Part shown: piece by piece, positions 1-6,654 of the stretch | How the letters are laid out: the number at the start of each line of letters is the position of its first letter | How positions within the stretch are numbered: position 1 is the first letter of the stretch | DNA from: Rhodospirillaceae bacterium | GTDB lineage: Bacteria > Pseudomonadota > Alphaproteobacteria > UBA8366 | Direction of reading: 5' to 3' | NCBI GenBank assembly: GCA_002722095.1 | Contig: PBKG01000016.1 | Location: forward strand, 244,999-254,482 | Length of the DNA stretch: 9,484 bases | Notes under the pieces: generated by a model | Databases searched by the model: none | What the model saw: the letters and a program-made list of their open reading frames with translations, nothing else | What the model was told of the DNA's origin: nothing | Position numbers and translations under genes: made by a program

Positions 1-300
1 GGTGTCGACGGTCTTGTGTGCCTCGGCTATCCGTTTCATGCGCCAGGTAAGCCCGATAAGCCACGCATTGAGCATCTCGGCGATCTCAGGACTCCGACGC
101 TAATCTGCCAAGGAACCCGTGATCCGTTCGGGCGCGAAGACGAAGTGCAGGCTTACCCTCTCTCTAAGAACATAAAGTTTCAATGGCTTGAAGATGGTGA
201 ACACAGTTTCAAGCCCCGTAAATCCTCGGGCCTGACGGTAGCCAAAAATCTCGAAACCGCCGCCAGAGCGATCGAAATTTTCGCGGATTCGCTGGCTTAA
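1..300 (+). CDS. KANL3/Tex30-like alpha/beta hydrolase, C-terminal part (5' end outside window)
   Basis: The reading frame is open from the first base and ends at TAA 298-300, so this is the last 99 residues of a gene that begins upstream. The visible part fits the small KANL3/Tex30-type predicted hydrolases (alpha/beta-hydrolase fold, COG3571-like). It starts with a GVDGLVCLGYPFHAPGKP block that follows the nucleophile elbow in this family. Then comes a strand with GTRDPFG, whose Asp is the likely catalytic acid, and near the end DGEHSF, whose His is the likely catalytic base. The Ser nucleophile would lie outside the window. The family is cytoplasmic and its substrates are mostly unknown, although distant relatives are esterases or dienelactone hydrolases. 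The GTG codon at 16 lies inside the conserved fold and is not a start. The family call is fairly firm; no specific reaction can be given. Confidence 0.85.
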   Translation, partial: GVDGLVCLGYPFHAPGKPDKPRIEHLGDLRTPTLICQGTRDPFGREDEVQAYPLSKNIKFQWLEDGEHSFKPRKSSGLTVAKNLETAARAIEIFADSLA

Positions 301-367
301 CGACCCAGAACACAAACGCACGATCGTTCAACAATACGTGAAGCGCCATTGCCATTAGGCACATGAT

Positions 368-371
368 GGAG
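368..371 (+). promoter_or_regulatory. Ribosome binding site fixing the RHH gene start
   Basis: GGAG lies 7 bases before ATG 379. The upstream in-frame GTG at 373 is only one base from this site, too close to use, so the ATG is the better start. An in-frame TGA at 364-366 rules out anything longer. Confidence 0.6.
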
Positions 372-378
372 TGTGCTG

Positions 379-723
379 ATGGATCAACCGGGCTCTTGCA
401 ACGCGGAGGACAACAACGTGCCGAGCGATATCTGGGCGGAACGCCGACAAAACCATGAGTTTTCGAACGTTGTGCCGACCCAAATACAACAGAGCGACGA
501 TCCTGGCGAAATCAAAAAGCGGTCGGTGATTCTCGATGGCCATCGCACGAGCGTTTCGCTCGAAAACGCATTTTGGGCAGACCTAAAAATGATTGCCGCC
601 GGTCGCACGGTCACCGTCAATCAATTGGTAACGGAAATCGACCGGGAACGAAGCGGAAATCTCTCTAGCGCAATCCGCGTATTTGTGTTGCAGCACCATC
701 GTCGCGCTACAGCGATTAGTTAG
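379..723 (+). CDS. Ribbon-helix-helix domain protein (RHH_4 type)
   Basis: This is a 114-residue protein. Residues about 47-108 match the RHH_4 type seen mainly in alphaproteobacteria: KKRSVILDGHRTSVSLE as the DNA-contacting beta strand and first helix, FWADLKMIA, a turn, then VNQLVTEIDRER and a closing NLSSAIRVFVLQH helix. Ribbon-helix-helix proteins dimerise and use the paired strand to bind operator DNA, so a role as a small transcriptional regulator is likely; the target is unknown. The first 46 residues are polar, look disordered and resemble nothing I recognise. Many family members are shorter and begin close to the strand. The gene follows the hydrolase by 78 bases on the same strand and converges on asmA, 9 bases away. 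There is no adjacent toxin gene, so an antitoxin role is not supported. GTG 373 is an alternative start, with poor spacing. Confidence 0.8.
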   Translation: MDQPGSCNAEDNNVPSDIWAERRQNHEFSNVVPTQIQQSDDPGEIKKRSVILDGHRTSVSLENAFWADLKMIAAGRTVTVNQLVTEIDRERSGNLSSAIRVFVLQHHRRATAIS

Positions 724-732
724 GCCCTGGCC

Positions 733-3700
733 CTAGCGACCGAATAGACCTTTCAAAATATCCTGAGGTTGCGGCAGTTTTGGCTGTTGTTGCTGCTGGT
801 TCGACTGAGGCGCCGGCTGACTTCGCGAGGGCCAACCGCTGCTTGGCTGTTGCGCCGGCGCTGTTTGCGACGGTGCCTTGGTCCGCTGCAACCACGCGCC
901 ACCAACTTTGACTTGAGGCTGGTCGATATCACCGCGCACCGCTGCTGTCAGTAACGGCGCGCCGTCACGACCGGTTTCGATAACCTGTGAATTGCTATCG
1001 ACCCGCCACGGCGCTAAAGCTGCACCCCCGGCGGTCAACAACACAGCGTTTCGGCCAATCACTTGCAGATTATTGCTACTTACGGTCCCGCTTTGGATGG
1101 AAAAATCTCCCAGCATCTTGTTCGGTGCGCGACTGAAGTAACTGATCAGCCGGTTGGTTGTTTCCGAGACTTGGGTTAGCGACTGCAAGCCTCGCACCCT
1201 GTTGCCCAGAAGCACGCCCGCGATGCCCGCGGCGGCACCGGCAACTCCCGTAACGGTTTTGGTTTCGTTTGAGAGCCTAACATTGAGGACGCCGTCGATA
1301 CGCCCCTGGCCACTAAGCGAAGAGACCAACGCCGCTTCGCTAGCCCCTCGCGCGGCGAGCTGTAACTTACTAAGTGAAACAGTTCCATCGGCCCGCCCGC
1401 CCAGGCGGAACGGACCAAAATTCATCCGCACTTTATTCAATGCTGGCATTAGCTGATTGATCGGCATTCGATCGGCATTCAAACGAGCGGAAAAACTCGG
1501 CACTTTCGCCGATGAATCAAATCGCGCACTGCCCGCTACCGTGCCGCCCAGGCCGCCCGCCTGAAGCTTGGTCAAATCGAGCACGCCTTTATCGAGTTTC
1601 CCCTCGAGGGACACATTGGAAAGCTGCAAGCCCGATGTTTTCAAAGATGCCAGGGCAAGATTGAAATCAGCATTGACGCCTTGCAAAGCCGAGACATCGA
1701 TTTTATCTCGCGACCAGCGCGGATGAACGCCGTTGCCGACACTACGGTCCCGCGTTGGAGCACTAGATGGCCGAGACTGTGGTGAACCAGGTGCTCCGCG
1801 TTTCCCGCGCCCTGCCTTCGGCGCCTGCGCCCCAGCTCGCGGTTTCAACCGGTCTAAATCTAGAGCGCCCAATTTCAAATTGGCTGCCAGCTTTGGTACA
1901 TCCCCGGTCAGTTCGGCACCGAGCGTACCATCAAGCGTCGTCGAGCCAACATTTCCCTTGATATTGTTGAGCGCCACCTTGCGGGTTGTGCCAACAGCCC
2001 GGAAGGATAAAGCGAGAGGACCTATTTTCCCGGCTACGGGCCTATAGCCCGGATCCGCAAGCCGCACCAATTGGGTCGTTTCGGGGACCTGCAGGCCAAC
2101 TCCAAGATCGAATCTCGGATTACTCAACAGACCGCGCAGCTGTCCATTCAGCTTGGCTGTGCCGCCAAGCGCATCCGCTGCACCAACAATCTTCAATCCG
2201 TTGAGGTCGCCCGACAAAGTGCCCTTTGCCGAGATATTGCCGGCCCGTCGAACTGCCGGCGGCGGCGGCGTACCCAACAGACGGAATAGCCGTTTGCTAT
2301 CTCTGACGGTTGTATTGAAATTCAAGGTAACAACCGGCTTGGCATCAGGCTTGTTGAGCCGACCGCTGAATGCCGCCGCAACACCGGCAAAGTCATCGAA
2401 TTTCAAACTCTTCAGGTTGACTGCACCATCGAGAATGGAGAGATCGGCCTTGAGATTACGGACCGGTTGTTTCTGAAATGTAAGCGATTTGACCGAAGCG
2501 CCAATATTGGCGTTGAACCGGTTAAGTATTCCAGCTCCGGCAGTTTGTAGCGGTGACCGGCTCTTCTTCTTTTTTGTGACGCGTTCTTTCTTTTTGCCTG
2601 CTGCTGGGGATTTTGGTTTCGACTTCGGGGACGGCTTTTTAGTGCGTTGGCCGGACTTGGACATATAGGAATCGAGGTTAAGCCGATCCGCCTCCACTCT
2701 TAGTCCGAATGCGGGTTTCGGCCCCAACACCAGGGTTAAACCGCCAACGATATTGGTATTATCGACCTTCGCCTTCAGCGAATGGGCCTGTAAATTATCC
2801 GGCGTACCTTGCAAGATGGTTTCCACCGAAAACCGCCGCAGCCTAGCGGACGAAATATCCGTCGGCTCCGCATCGAGCCAACGCAGAAAACCACGCAGTT
2901 CATCGGACTTCGCCCGTATGCGGACATTAACGAAAGGCTTCCCTTTGGCCACCTGAATCGTACCGGCAAGACCGGCCGAGGCGTTACCGGGCAACAACAC
3001 ACCAAGTTGCTGCAAATTCAATTGCCCTTCCGCCAGACGAATTTTGGCAGCGGCTTGACGTAACGGCTTGCCACGAAACTTCACCACCTTTGCCGAAGCC
3101 TCAAGTGTGAAATCTATATCTTGGGGCAGCGTGAAGGCCGGTAATTCGGGGTTTGACGCGGCCGATTCTTTATCCGACCCTGCACCCGCTTTAGCGACTG
3201 TTCCGGTTGCCGGGCGCGCACCAGGTTTAGAGCTCGATTTTCCTTCTTCCTGTCTCAGCAAAGTATCAAGATCGATGCTCTCTGCATCCAGGCGGGCCGA
3301 ACCCTTCAGTGCGTCGGCGAACGATGCAGCGGCGGCACCCGTCGCCCGAACCGAGCCAACCTGAAGGGTCATATCAGATATTTCGGCATCGGATTGCGAC
3401 GCTTTTAGCTTACCGGACAGGTCGAATTTATGCGCCAAAACTGCCGGCGCCGGGCCAGCCACGGCACCGATGAGGTCAGCGAGATTCGTCGACTTTGCCC
3501 GAACGCTGCCAGCGAAAACGGGCAGTCTAGCAAGATCCCTAACCGTGCCGTTGAGAGTGGCGCTCCCGCCCCCTTGCTTTAAGCCAACCGTAGCCGTCAG
3601 GGCCATCGGTTTCCCGTTTTCGAGTTTGCCGGTCGCGAACTCAAATCGAAGAGGGTAACCGCGGATTCCCGCATCACCTTTCAGCCTAAAAGGTCCCTGC

Positions 3701-4281
3701 AATGTGTCGAAAGAAATCTCGCTATTGAGATTATGTATGCTCTCGAGCTTCCCGCTTCGAGCGTCAAAATATGTAAGCTCACCATTTTCAATTCGAAAAC
3801 TATCGACACGAATATCAAGTGGGGCTGAACGCGCGGACGGATCGGTGGATTCCACAGTTGCGGACTTTGAATCTCCAGCGCTCGCCGTCGTTGCGACAGG
3901 GCCTAAATCCCAACTCGCCTTACCGTCGCGGGTTACTTCAAGTGCCACTACGGGCTTGATCAAAGTCAAAATAACCCCAAGCTCGCCTTGCACCAGATCG
4001 CCAAGCGCCACACTCACACGAACATCGTCAAGGACGAGCATATCCTTGGTCTTGGCCCCTGCCACATTGGCAAACCGCACCCTGCTTACCTTCAATGCGA
4101 GGCTCGGTAGGACCGTCACTTCGATATCGCCGTCAATTTTGAGATCGCGCCCGGTCGCGTCACGCACCGCGGCGGCTATTTCCGATTTGTAGAGGTTCCA
4201 GTTAATAAATTGCGGGGCGATCAACACCGCGATCGCCAAAACCAGAATCAATGCCCCGGATGCAAAAAGAAACTTCTTCAT
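733..4281 (-). CDS. asmA: AsmA family protein, large, with low-complexity linkers
   Basis: This 1,182-residue protein has one N-terminal membrane anchor (about residues 4-25, two Lys then a long Ala/Leu/Ile/Val run). The typical AsmA start follows: INWNLYKSEIAAAVRDATGRDLKIDG, then VLPSLALKVSRVRFAN. The C-terminal AsmA_2-like region is at about 1000-1130, with NKMLGDFSIQSGTV and a DIDQPQVKVGG strand. AsmA-like proteins are inner-membrane-anchored periplasmic proteins built of repeating beta strands. Family members are linked to outer-membrane homeostasis and phospholipid transport. Three segments break the beta pattern: residues about 546-577, with 12 Lys and 3 Arg against one acid; about 813-857, rich in Pro/Ser/Gly/Arg; and a Pro/Gln/Ser tail from about 1132. 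E. coli AsmA is about 617 residues, so this is the large form. GAGGAAG at 4285-4291, three bases from the ATG, supports the start. It appears monocistronic. Family call firm; cargo unknown. Confidence 0.93.
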   Translation of the reverse strand: MKKFLFASGALILVLAIAVLIAPQFINWNLYKSEIAAAVRDATGRDLKIDGDIEVTVLPSLALKVSRVRFANVAGAKTKDMLVLDDVRVSVALGDLVQGELGVILTLIKPVVALEVTRDGKASWDLGPVATTASAGDSKSATVESTDPSARSAPLDIRVDSFRIENGELTYFDARSGKLESIHNLNSEISFDTLQGPFRLKGDAGIRGYPLRFEFATGKLENGKPMALTATVGLKQGGGSATLNGTVRDLARLPVFAGSVRAKSTNLADLIGAVAGPAPAVLAHKFDLSGKLKASQSDAEISDMTLQVGSVRATGAAAASFADALKGSARLDAESIDLDTLLRQEEGKSSSKPGARPATGTVAKAGAGSDKESAASNPELPAFTLPQDIDFTLEASAKVVKFRGKPLRQAAAKIRLAEGQLNLQQLGVLLPGNASAGLAGTIQVAKGKPFVNVRIRAKSDELRGFLRWLDAEPTDISSARLRRFSVETILQGTPDNLQAHSLKAKVDNTNIVGGLTLVLGPKPAFGLRVEADRLNLDSYMSKSGQRTKKPSPKSKPKSPAAGKKKERVTKKKKSRSPLQTAGAGILNRFNANIGASVKSLTFQKQPVRNLKADLSILDGAVNLKSLKFDDFAGVAAAFSGRLNKPDAKPVVTLNFNTTVRDSKRLFRLLGTPPPPAVRRAGNISAKGTLSGDLNGLKIVGAADALGGTAKLNGQLRGLLSNPRFDLGVGLQVPETTQLVRLADPGYRPVAGKIGPLALSFRAVGTTRKVALNNIKGNVGSTTLDGTLGAELTGDVPKLAANLKLGALDLDRLKPRAGAQAPKAGRGKRGAPGSPQSRPSSAPTRDRSVGNGVHPRWSRDKIDVSALQGVNADFNLALASLKTSGLQLSNVSLEGKLDKGVLDLTKLQAGGLGGTVAGSARFDSSAKVPSFSARLNADRMPINQLMPALNKVRMNFGPFRLGGRADGTVSLSKLQLAARGASEAALVSSLSGQGRIDGVLNVRLSNETKTVTGVAGAAAGIAGVLLGNRVRGLQSLTQVSETTNRLISYFSRAPNKMLGDFSIQSGTVSSNNLQVIGRNAVLLTAGGAALAPWRVDSNSQVIETGRDGAPLLTAAVRGDIDQPQVKVGGAWLQRTKAPSQTAPAQQPSSGWPSRSQPAPQSNQQQQQPKLPQPQDILKGLFGR
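1459..1480. repeat. Perfect 11-bp tandem duplication inside asmA
   Basis: GATCGGCATTC occurs twice with no gap. Because 11 is not a multiple of three, the two copies are read in different frames on the minus strand, giving N-A-D-R and then M-P-I-N. The reading frame stays open. It may be a small ancient slippage event or chance. Confidence 0.6.
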
Positions 4282-4487
4282 CAGCTTCCTCGCCGTTCAA
4301 GGGCAAGCTGCATACAATTCTCCATGAGCGGACTTTACGACAAGCGGCCCCGAATGATGATTCATTTCAACGTCTTCGGTGCAACTTTTTAAACATATGG
4401 GCATGCACCCATTAACCCTCAACTAGACAAACGAATAGGCCGGCCATGGATTGGCCGGCCTTTCAACGCCATCGTTCTTGAATGTAC
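4282..4487. other. Intergenic region between asmA and the crotonase gene
   Basis: These 206 bases hold no credible gene. The part next to asmA should carry its promoter (minus strand), but no -35/-10 pair is convincing by eye. It is moderately AT-rich around 4360-4400. A 5-bp stem with a 6-base loop at 4397-4412 (ATGGG/CCCAT) is too weak to call. The far end carries the terminator listed separately. Confidence 0.6.
4437..4461 (-). terminator. Hairpin terminator of the CoA-transferase/crotonase unit
   Basis: AGGCCGGCC and GGCCGGCCT form a perfect 9-bp stem around a 7-base loop (ATGGATT). It begins 26 bases past the TGA of the minus-strand crotonase gene. Read on the minus strand, the stem is followed by a T-rich but imperfect tail (TATTCGTTTGTC). 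No plus-strand gene ends nearby, so termination of the minus-strand unit is the natural role. The tail lacks an uninterrupted U run, so efficiency is uncertain. Confidence 0.7.
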
Positions 4488-5282
4488 TCAGGTGCCAGTG
4501 AAAACCGGTTTCCGTTTTTCCATAAATGCGGTGCGGCCTTCTTTGTAATCGTTACTGTCGAAGCAAATGCGGCCGATCTCTTTTAATGCCTCCATGTCGC
4601 GATCTTCTGGATTTCTCAGAATCTCGGTCACGGTCATCTTGGTCGCTTGAATGGAGAGTGGTGCGTTTTCCAGAATAGCGTCGGTATATTCCGCTACCGC
4701 TGCCTCCAACTCGGACGCGGGCACAACGCGATTGACGAGCCCGATACGGTGCGCTTCGTCAGCTTTAATGCGACGCGCCGTGATCAGAATATCCTTCGCA
4801 TAGGAAGGTCCGACCAAGGTGCAAAGCTTGTAAATCGCATCATAGGAGTAGGCGATGCTCAGGCGAGCGGCAGGAATGCCGAGCTGAGAATCATCGGAAC
4901 AGATGCGAAAGTCGGCCGACAGGGCCACCGCCATGCCGCCGCCCAGGCAATAGCCCTGGATCATGGCAATGATCGGTTTTTGGAAATTGGCAAGTGCGGC
5001 TTTGCCTTCGGCGGAAATTTTTTCGTACTCCGCAGCCGCATCCGCATTGGAGCGAGCTTTCTCGAATTGCGAGATATCCGCGCCCGCGACAAAGCTTTTG
5101 TCGCCGGCACCGGACACCACGAGACAGCGAACTCTTGGGTCTTCGGAGAAATCATCGAGAATGATTTTCGCCGCCTGCCACATCTCAAGGGACGTCGCAT
5201 TCCGCTTTTCGGGATTGTTGAATATCAGGTGGCCGACGCCATCCCGTTTTTCGCCGATCATCTTATCGGTGGGTAGATCCAT
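4488..5282 (-). CDS. Crotonase-fold protein (enoyl-CoA hydratase/isomerase family) lacking both catalytic Glu
   Basis: At 264 residues this has the usual length of the family and its landmarks: FNNPEKRNATSLEMW (CoA side), SFVAGADISQFE (residues 63-74, first oxyanion-hole amide), and IQGYCLGGGMAVALSADFR (108-126, second oxyanion-hole Gly115). The C-terminus RTAFMEKRKPVF is typical. Aligned on GGG and the LGIP block, the two hydratase glutamates (rat mitochondrial 144 and 164) fall on Ala118 and Ala138. Normal water addition to an enoyl-CoA is therefore unlikely. A CoA-thioester reaction that needs only the oxyanion hole plus another acid/base is more plausible, such as decarboxylation, isomerisation, C-C cleavage or hydrolysis. 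It is the second gene of a unit, 53 bases after the CoA-transferase. ATG 5282 has GGAG six bases upstream; the in-frame TTG at 5303 would overlap the ribosome site and is rejected. Fold certain, reaction unknown. Confidence 0.9.
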   Translation of the reverse strand: MDLPTDKMIGEKRDGVGHLIFNNPEKRNATSLEMWQAAKIILDDFSEDPRVRCLVVSGAGDKSFVAGADISQFEKARSNADAAAEYEKISAEGKAALANFQKPIIAMIQGYCLGGGMAVALSADFRICSDDSQLGIPAARLSIAYSYDAIYKLCTLVGPSYAKDILITARRIKADEAHRIGLVNRVVPASELEAAVAEYTDAILENAPLSIQATKMTVTEILRNPEDRDMEALKEIGRICFDSNDYKEGRTAFMEKRKPVFTGT

Positions 5283-5283
5283 T

Positions 5284-5301
5284 GTTTTCTCCGTTTTCTC
5301 C
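5284..5301 (-). repeat. Tandem 9-bp duplication carrying two ribosome binding sites
   Basis: On the minus strand GGAGAAAAC occurs twice in a row directly before ATG 5282. The inner GGAG (5289-5292) is six bases from the ATG and sets the start. The outer one would be 15 bases away. The copies probably arose by slippage and could give the ribosome a standby site. Confidence 0.75.
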
Positions 5302-5335
5302 AACGGTTGATCAGTTGAATGTATTACACCGGGCC

Positions 5336-6532
5336 TTAAACGATATTGCGGCCCAGGAGGTCTTTGATCGCCTCAGCGTCGTATCCCATTTCTTCCAGCA
5401 CTTCTTCCGTATGCTGACCGAGGTCGGGTGTGGCGCGACGAACGTGATCCTCGACATTGGTGCGGCTCATGATAATCGGGGTACGAACCACCGGGAAATC
5501 ACCGGCAGAACTGCCCTCCATCGGCCAAGCCATACCAAGGTGCTGGACCTGCGGGTCCTCGAAGACGTCGCCCATATTGTAGATCGGTCCGCACGGCACG
5601 CCGACTTCCTGCATCATATCGACCCAGTGCTTGGACGTTTCCTTACGCGTTTCCGCTTCGATTTCCACGCGCAGCGCATCGCGATTGTCCGAACGCTCCT
5701 GGAAGCCGACGAAACGCGGGTCCTCGATCAAATCATCGCGCCCGATCGCGGTACAGAACCGCTCGTACAGCACGCCACCCGAGGCGGCGATATTGATATG
5801 CCCGTCCTTGGTCTCGAACACGCCCGTCGGCACCGACGTGGGATGGTCGTTGCCCATCTGTTTCGGCACCTCGCCGTCCTTCAAGACCCGCGCGGCCTGG
5901 AAATCCATCATCGCGATGATCGCTTGCAGCAACGAAGTCTGCACCCATTGTCCTTTGCCCGAGCACTCGCGCTCGAGCAAGGCAGCCGCCATGCCGAACC
6001 CGAGGAACATGCCCGAGGTCAAATCGCAAATCGGAATGCCGACCCGAACCGGACCACCGCCGGGAATGCCGGTGACCGACATCAGCCCGCCCATTCCCTG
6101 CAGAATCTGATCGACGCCGGGACGATTGTCGTAAGGACCATCCTGGCCGAAGCCTGACAGGCTGCCATAGACGATGCGTGGGTTAATCTTGGCACAGCTT
6201 TCGTAATCCACTTTCAGCCGATGCTTGGTTTGCGACCGGAAGTTCTCCACCACCACGTCGGAAATTTTGACCAGCTCGTAGAACAGCTCGAGACCCTCGG
6301 GATTCTTTAAATCGATGGTCATGCTGCGCTTGTTGCGGTGCAGGTTCTGGAGATCGAACCCGTTGCGCGCGCCCAGAATGCTGCCCTTGTCCTTACTGAT
6401 GGCGGCGGGCTGTTCGATCTTGATCGTATCGGCGCCCCAATCGGAAAGCAGCCTGACCGAGGTCGGGCCGGCGCGATGGGCCGTCAGATCCAATACCTTA
6501 ATGCCGGCAAACGGTAGACTATCCTTAGCCAT
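5336..6532 (-). CDS. CaiB/BaiF family type III CoA-transferase
   Basis: This 398-residue protein has the normal size for the family. It opens with FAGIKVLDLTAHRAGPT and LLSDWGADTIKIEQP, the usual N-terminal Rossmann-like half. It continues with NLHRNKRSMTIDLK, VVVENFR and VYGSLSGFGQDGPY. Asp170 in VGIPICDLTSGM is the expected nucleophile that forms the acyl-enzyme anhydride. GQWVQTSLLQA and the C-terminal GVPCGPIYNM follow. Family members move CoA from an acyl-CoA donor to a free carboxylate in the cytoplasm (formate/oxalate, carnitine, 2-hydroxyacids, succinate/itaconate types). The sequence alone does not give the acid. It is the first gene of a two-gene unit with the crotonase, so its product may feed that enzyme. 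It diverges from the amidase. ATG 6532 has AGGAGGG six bases upstream. A longer reading to 6673 would run into the divergent promoter region and lacks family similarity. Confidence 0.93.
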   Translation of the reverse strand: MAKDSLPFAGIKVLDLTAHRAGPTSVRLLSDWGADTIKIEQPAAISKDKGSILGARNGFDLQNLHRNKRSMTIDLKNPEGLELFYELVKISDVVVENFRSQTKHRLKVDYESCAKINPRIVYGSLSGFGQDGPYDNRPGVDQILQGMGGLMSVTGIPGGGPVRVGIPICDLTSGMFLGFGMAAALLERECSGKGQWVQTSLLQAIIAMMDFQAARVLKDGEVPKQMGNDHPTSVPTGVFETKDGHINIAASGGVLYERFCTAIGRDDLIEDPRFVGFQERSDNRDALRVEIEAETRKETSKHWVDMMQEVGVPCGPIYNMGDVFEDPQVQHLGMAWPMEGSSAGDFPVVRTPIIMSRTNVEDHVRRATPDLGQHTEEVLEEMGYDAEAIKDLLGRNIV

Positions 6533-6538
6533 GGTGTT

Positions 6539-6545
6539 CCCTCCT
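6539..6545 (-). promoter_or_regulatory. Ribosome binding site fixing the CoA-transferase start
   Basis: AGGAGGG on the minus strand sits six bases before ATG 6532, which begins MAKDSLPFAGIKVLDL as expected for the family. This outweighs the longer in-frame extension to 6673. Confidence 0.8.
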
Positions 6546-6643
6546 GCTGGTTGCCACGAGCGAGCGCATTTTTTCGCGCCGATGGCGTTTTTCGTTGATT
6601 TCCGGGTTATAACAAGAATTGCGTTTTTTGGAAGTAGCTGGGG

Positions 6644-6648
6644 AGGAG
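6644..6648 (+). promoter_or_regulatory. Ribosome binding site fixing the amidase start
   Basis: AGGAG, within a longer GGGGAGGAG, lies six bases before GTG 6655. The upstream in-frame TTG at 6619 would translate this site and has no ribosome site of its own, so GTG 6655 is preferred. Confidence 0.8.
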
Positions 6649-6654
6649 AAACCT

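Larger units (their letters stand above)
6533..6654. promoter_or_regulatory. Divergent intergenic region, probable back-to-back promoters
   Basis: These 122 bases separate the CoA-transferase (leftward) and amidase (rightward) starts, so promoters for both must lie here or overlap the genes. A TTATAA palindrome at 6607-6612 could act as a -10 element on either strand, but no good -35 is visible at the right distance. Three similar T-runs (GCATTTTTTCG 6566, GCGTTTTTCG 6585, GCGTTTTTTGG 6621) stand out and could bend DNA or be bound by a regulator. There is no neighbouring regulator gene in the window. Confidence 0.45.

Noticed and set aside
379..723. RHH protein as the antitoxin of a toxin-antitoxin pair
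   Set aside because: No small toxin gene lies beside it. The upstream neighbour is a hydrolase and the downstream one is asmA on the other strand.
719..736. Possible bidirectional terminator between the RHH gene and asmA (TAGGCCCTGGCCCTA)
   Set aside because: The repeated GGCC elements leave only a two-base loop, and the outer TAGG/CCTA stem is four bases, so no stable hairpin with a T-tract forms.
3704..4192. 162-codon Ser/Arg-rich open frame on the plus strand
   Set aside because: Antisense to the conserved N-terminal part of asmA, with no family resemblance.
4397..4412. Small palindrome ATGGG-CATGCA-CCCAT in the asmA upstream region
   Set aside because: A five-bp stem is expected by chance in this much sequence, and there is no positional argument for function.
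4647..5276. 209-codon open frame on the plus strand
   Set aside because: Antisense to the crotonase gene, with no recognisable domain.
5282..6157. 291-codon open frame on the plus strand
   Set aside because: It lies antisense to the well-supported CoA-transferase gene. Its His/Arg-rich translation matches no family, and it has no proper ribosome site. It is a codon-bias shadow.
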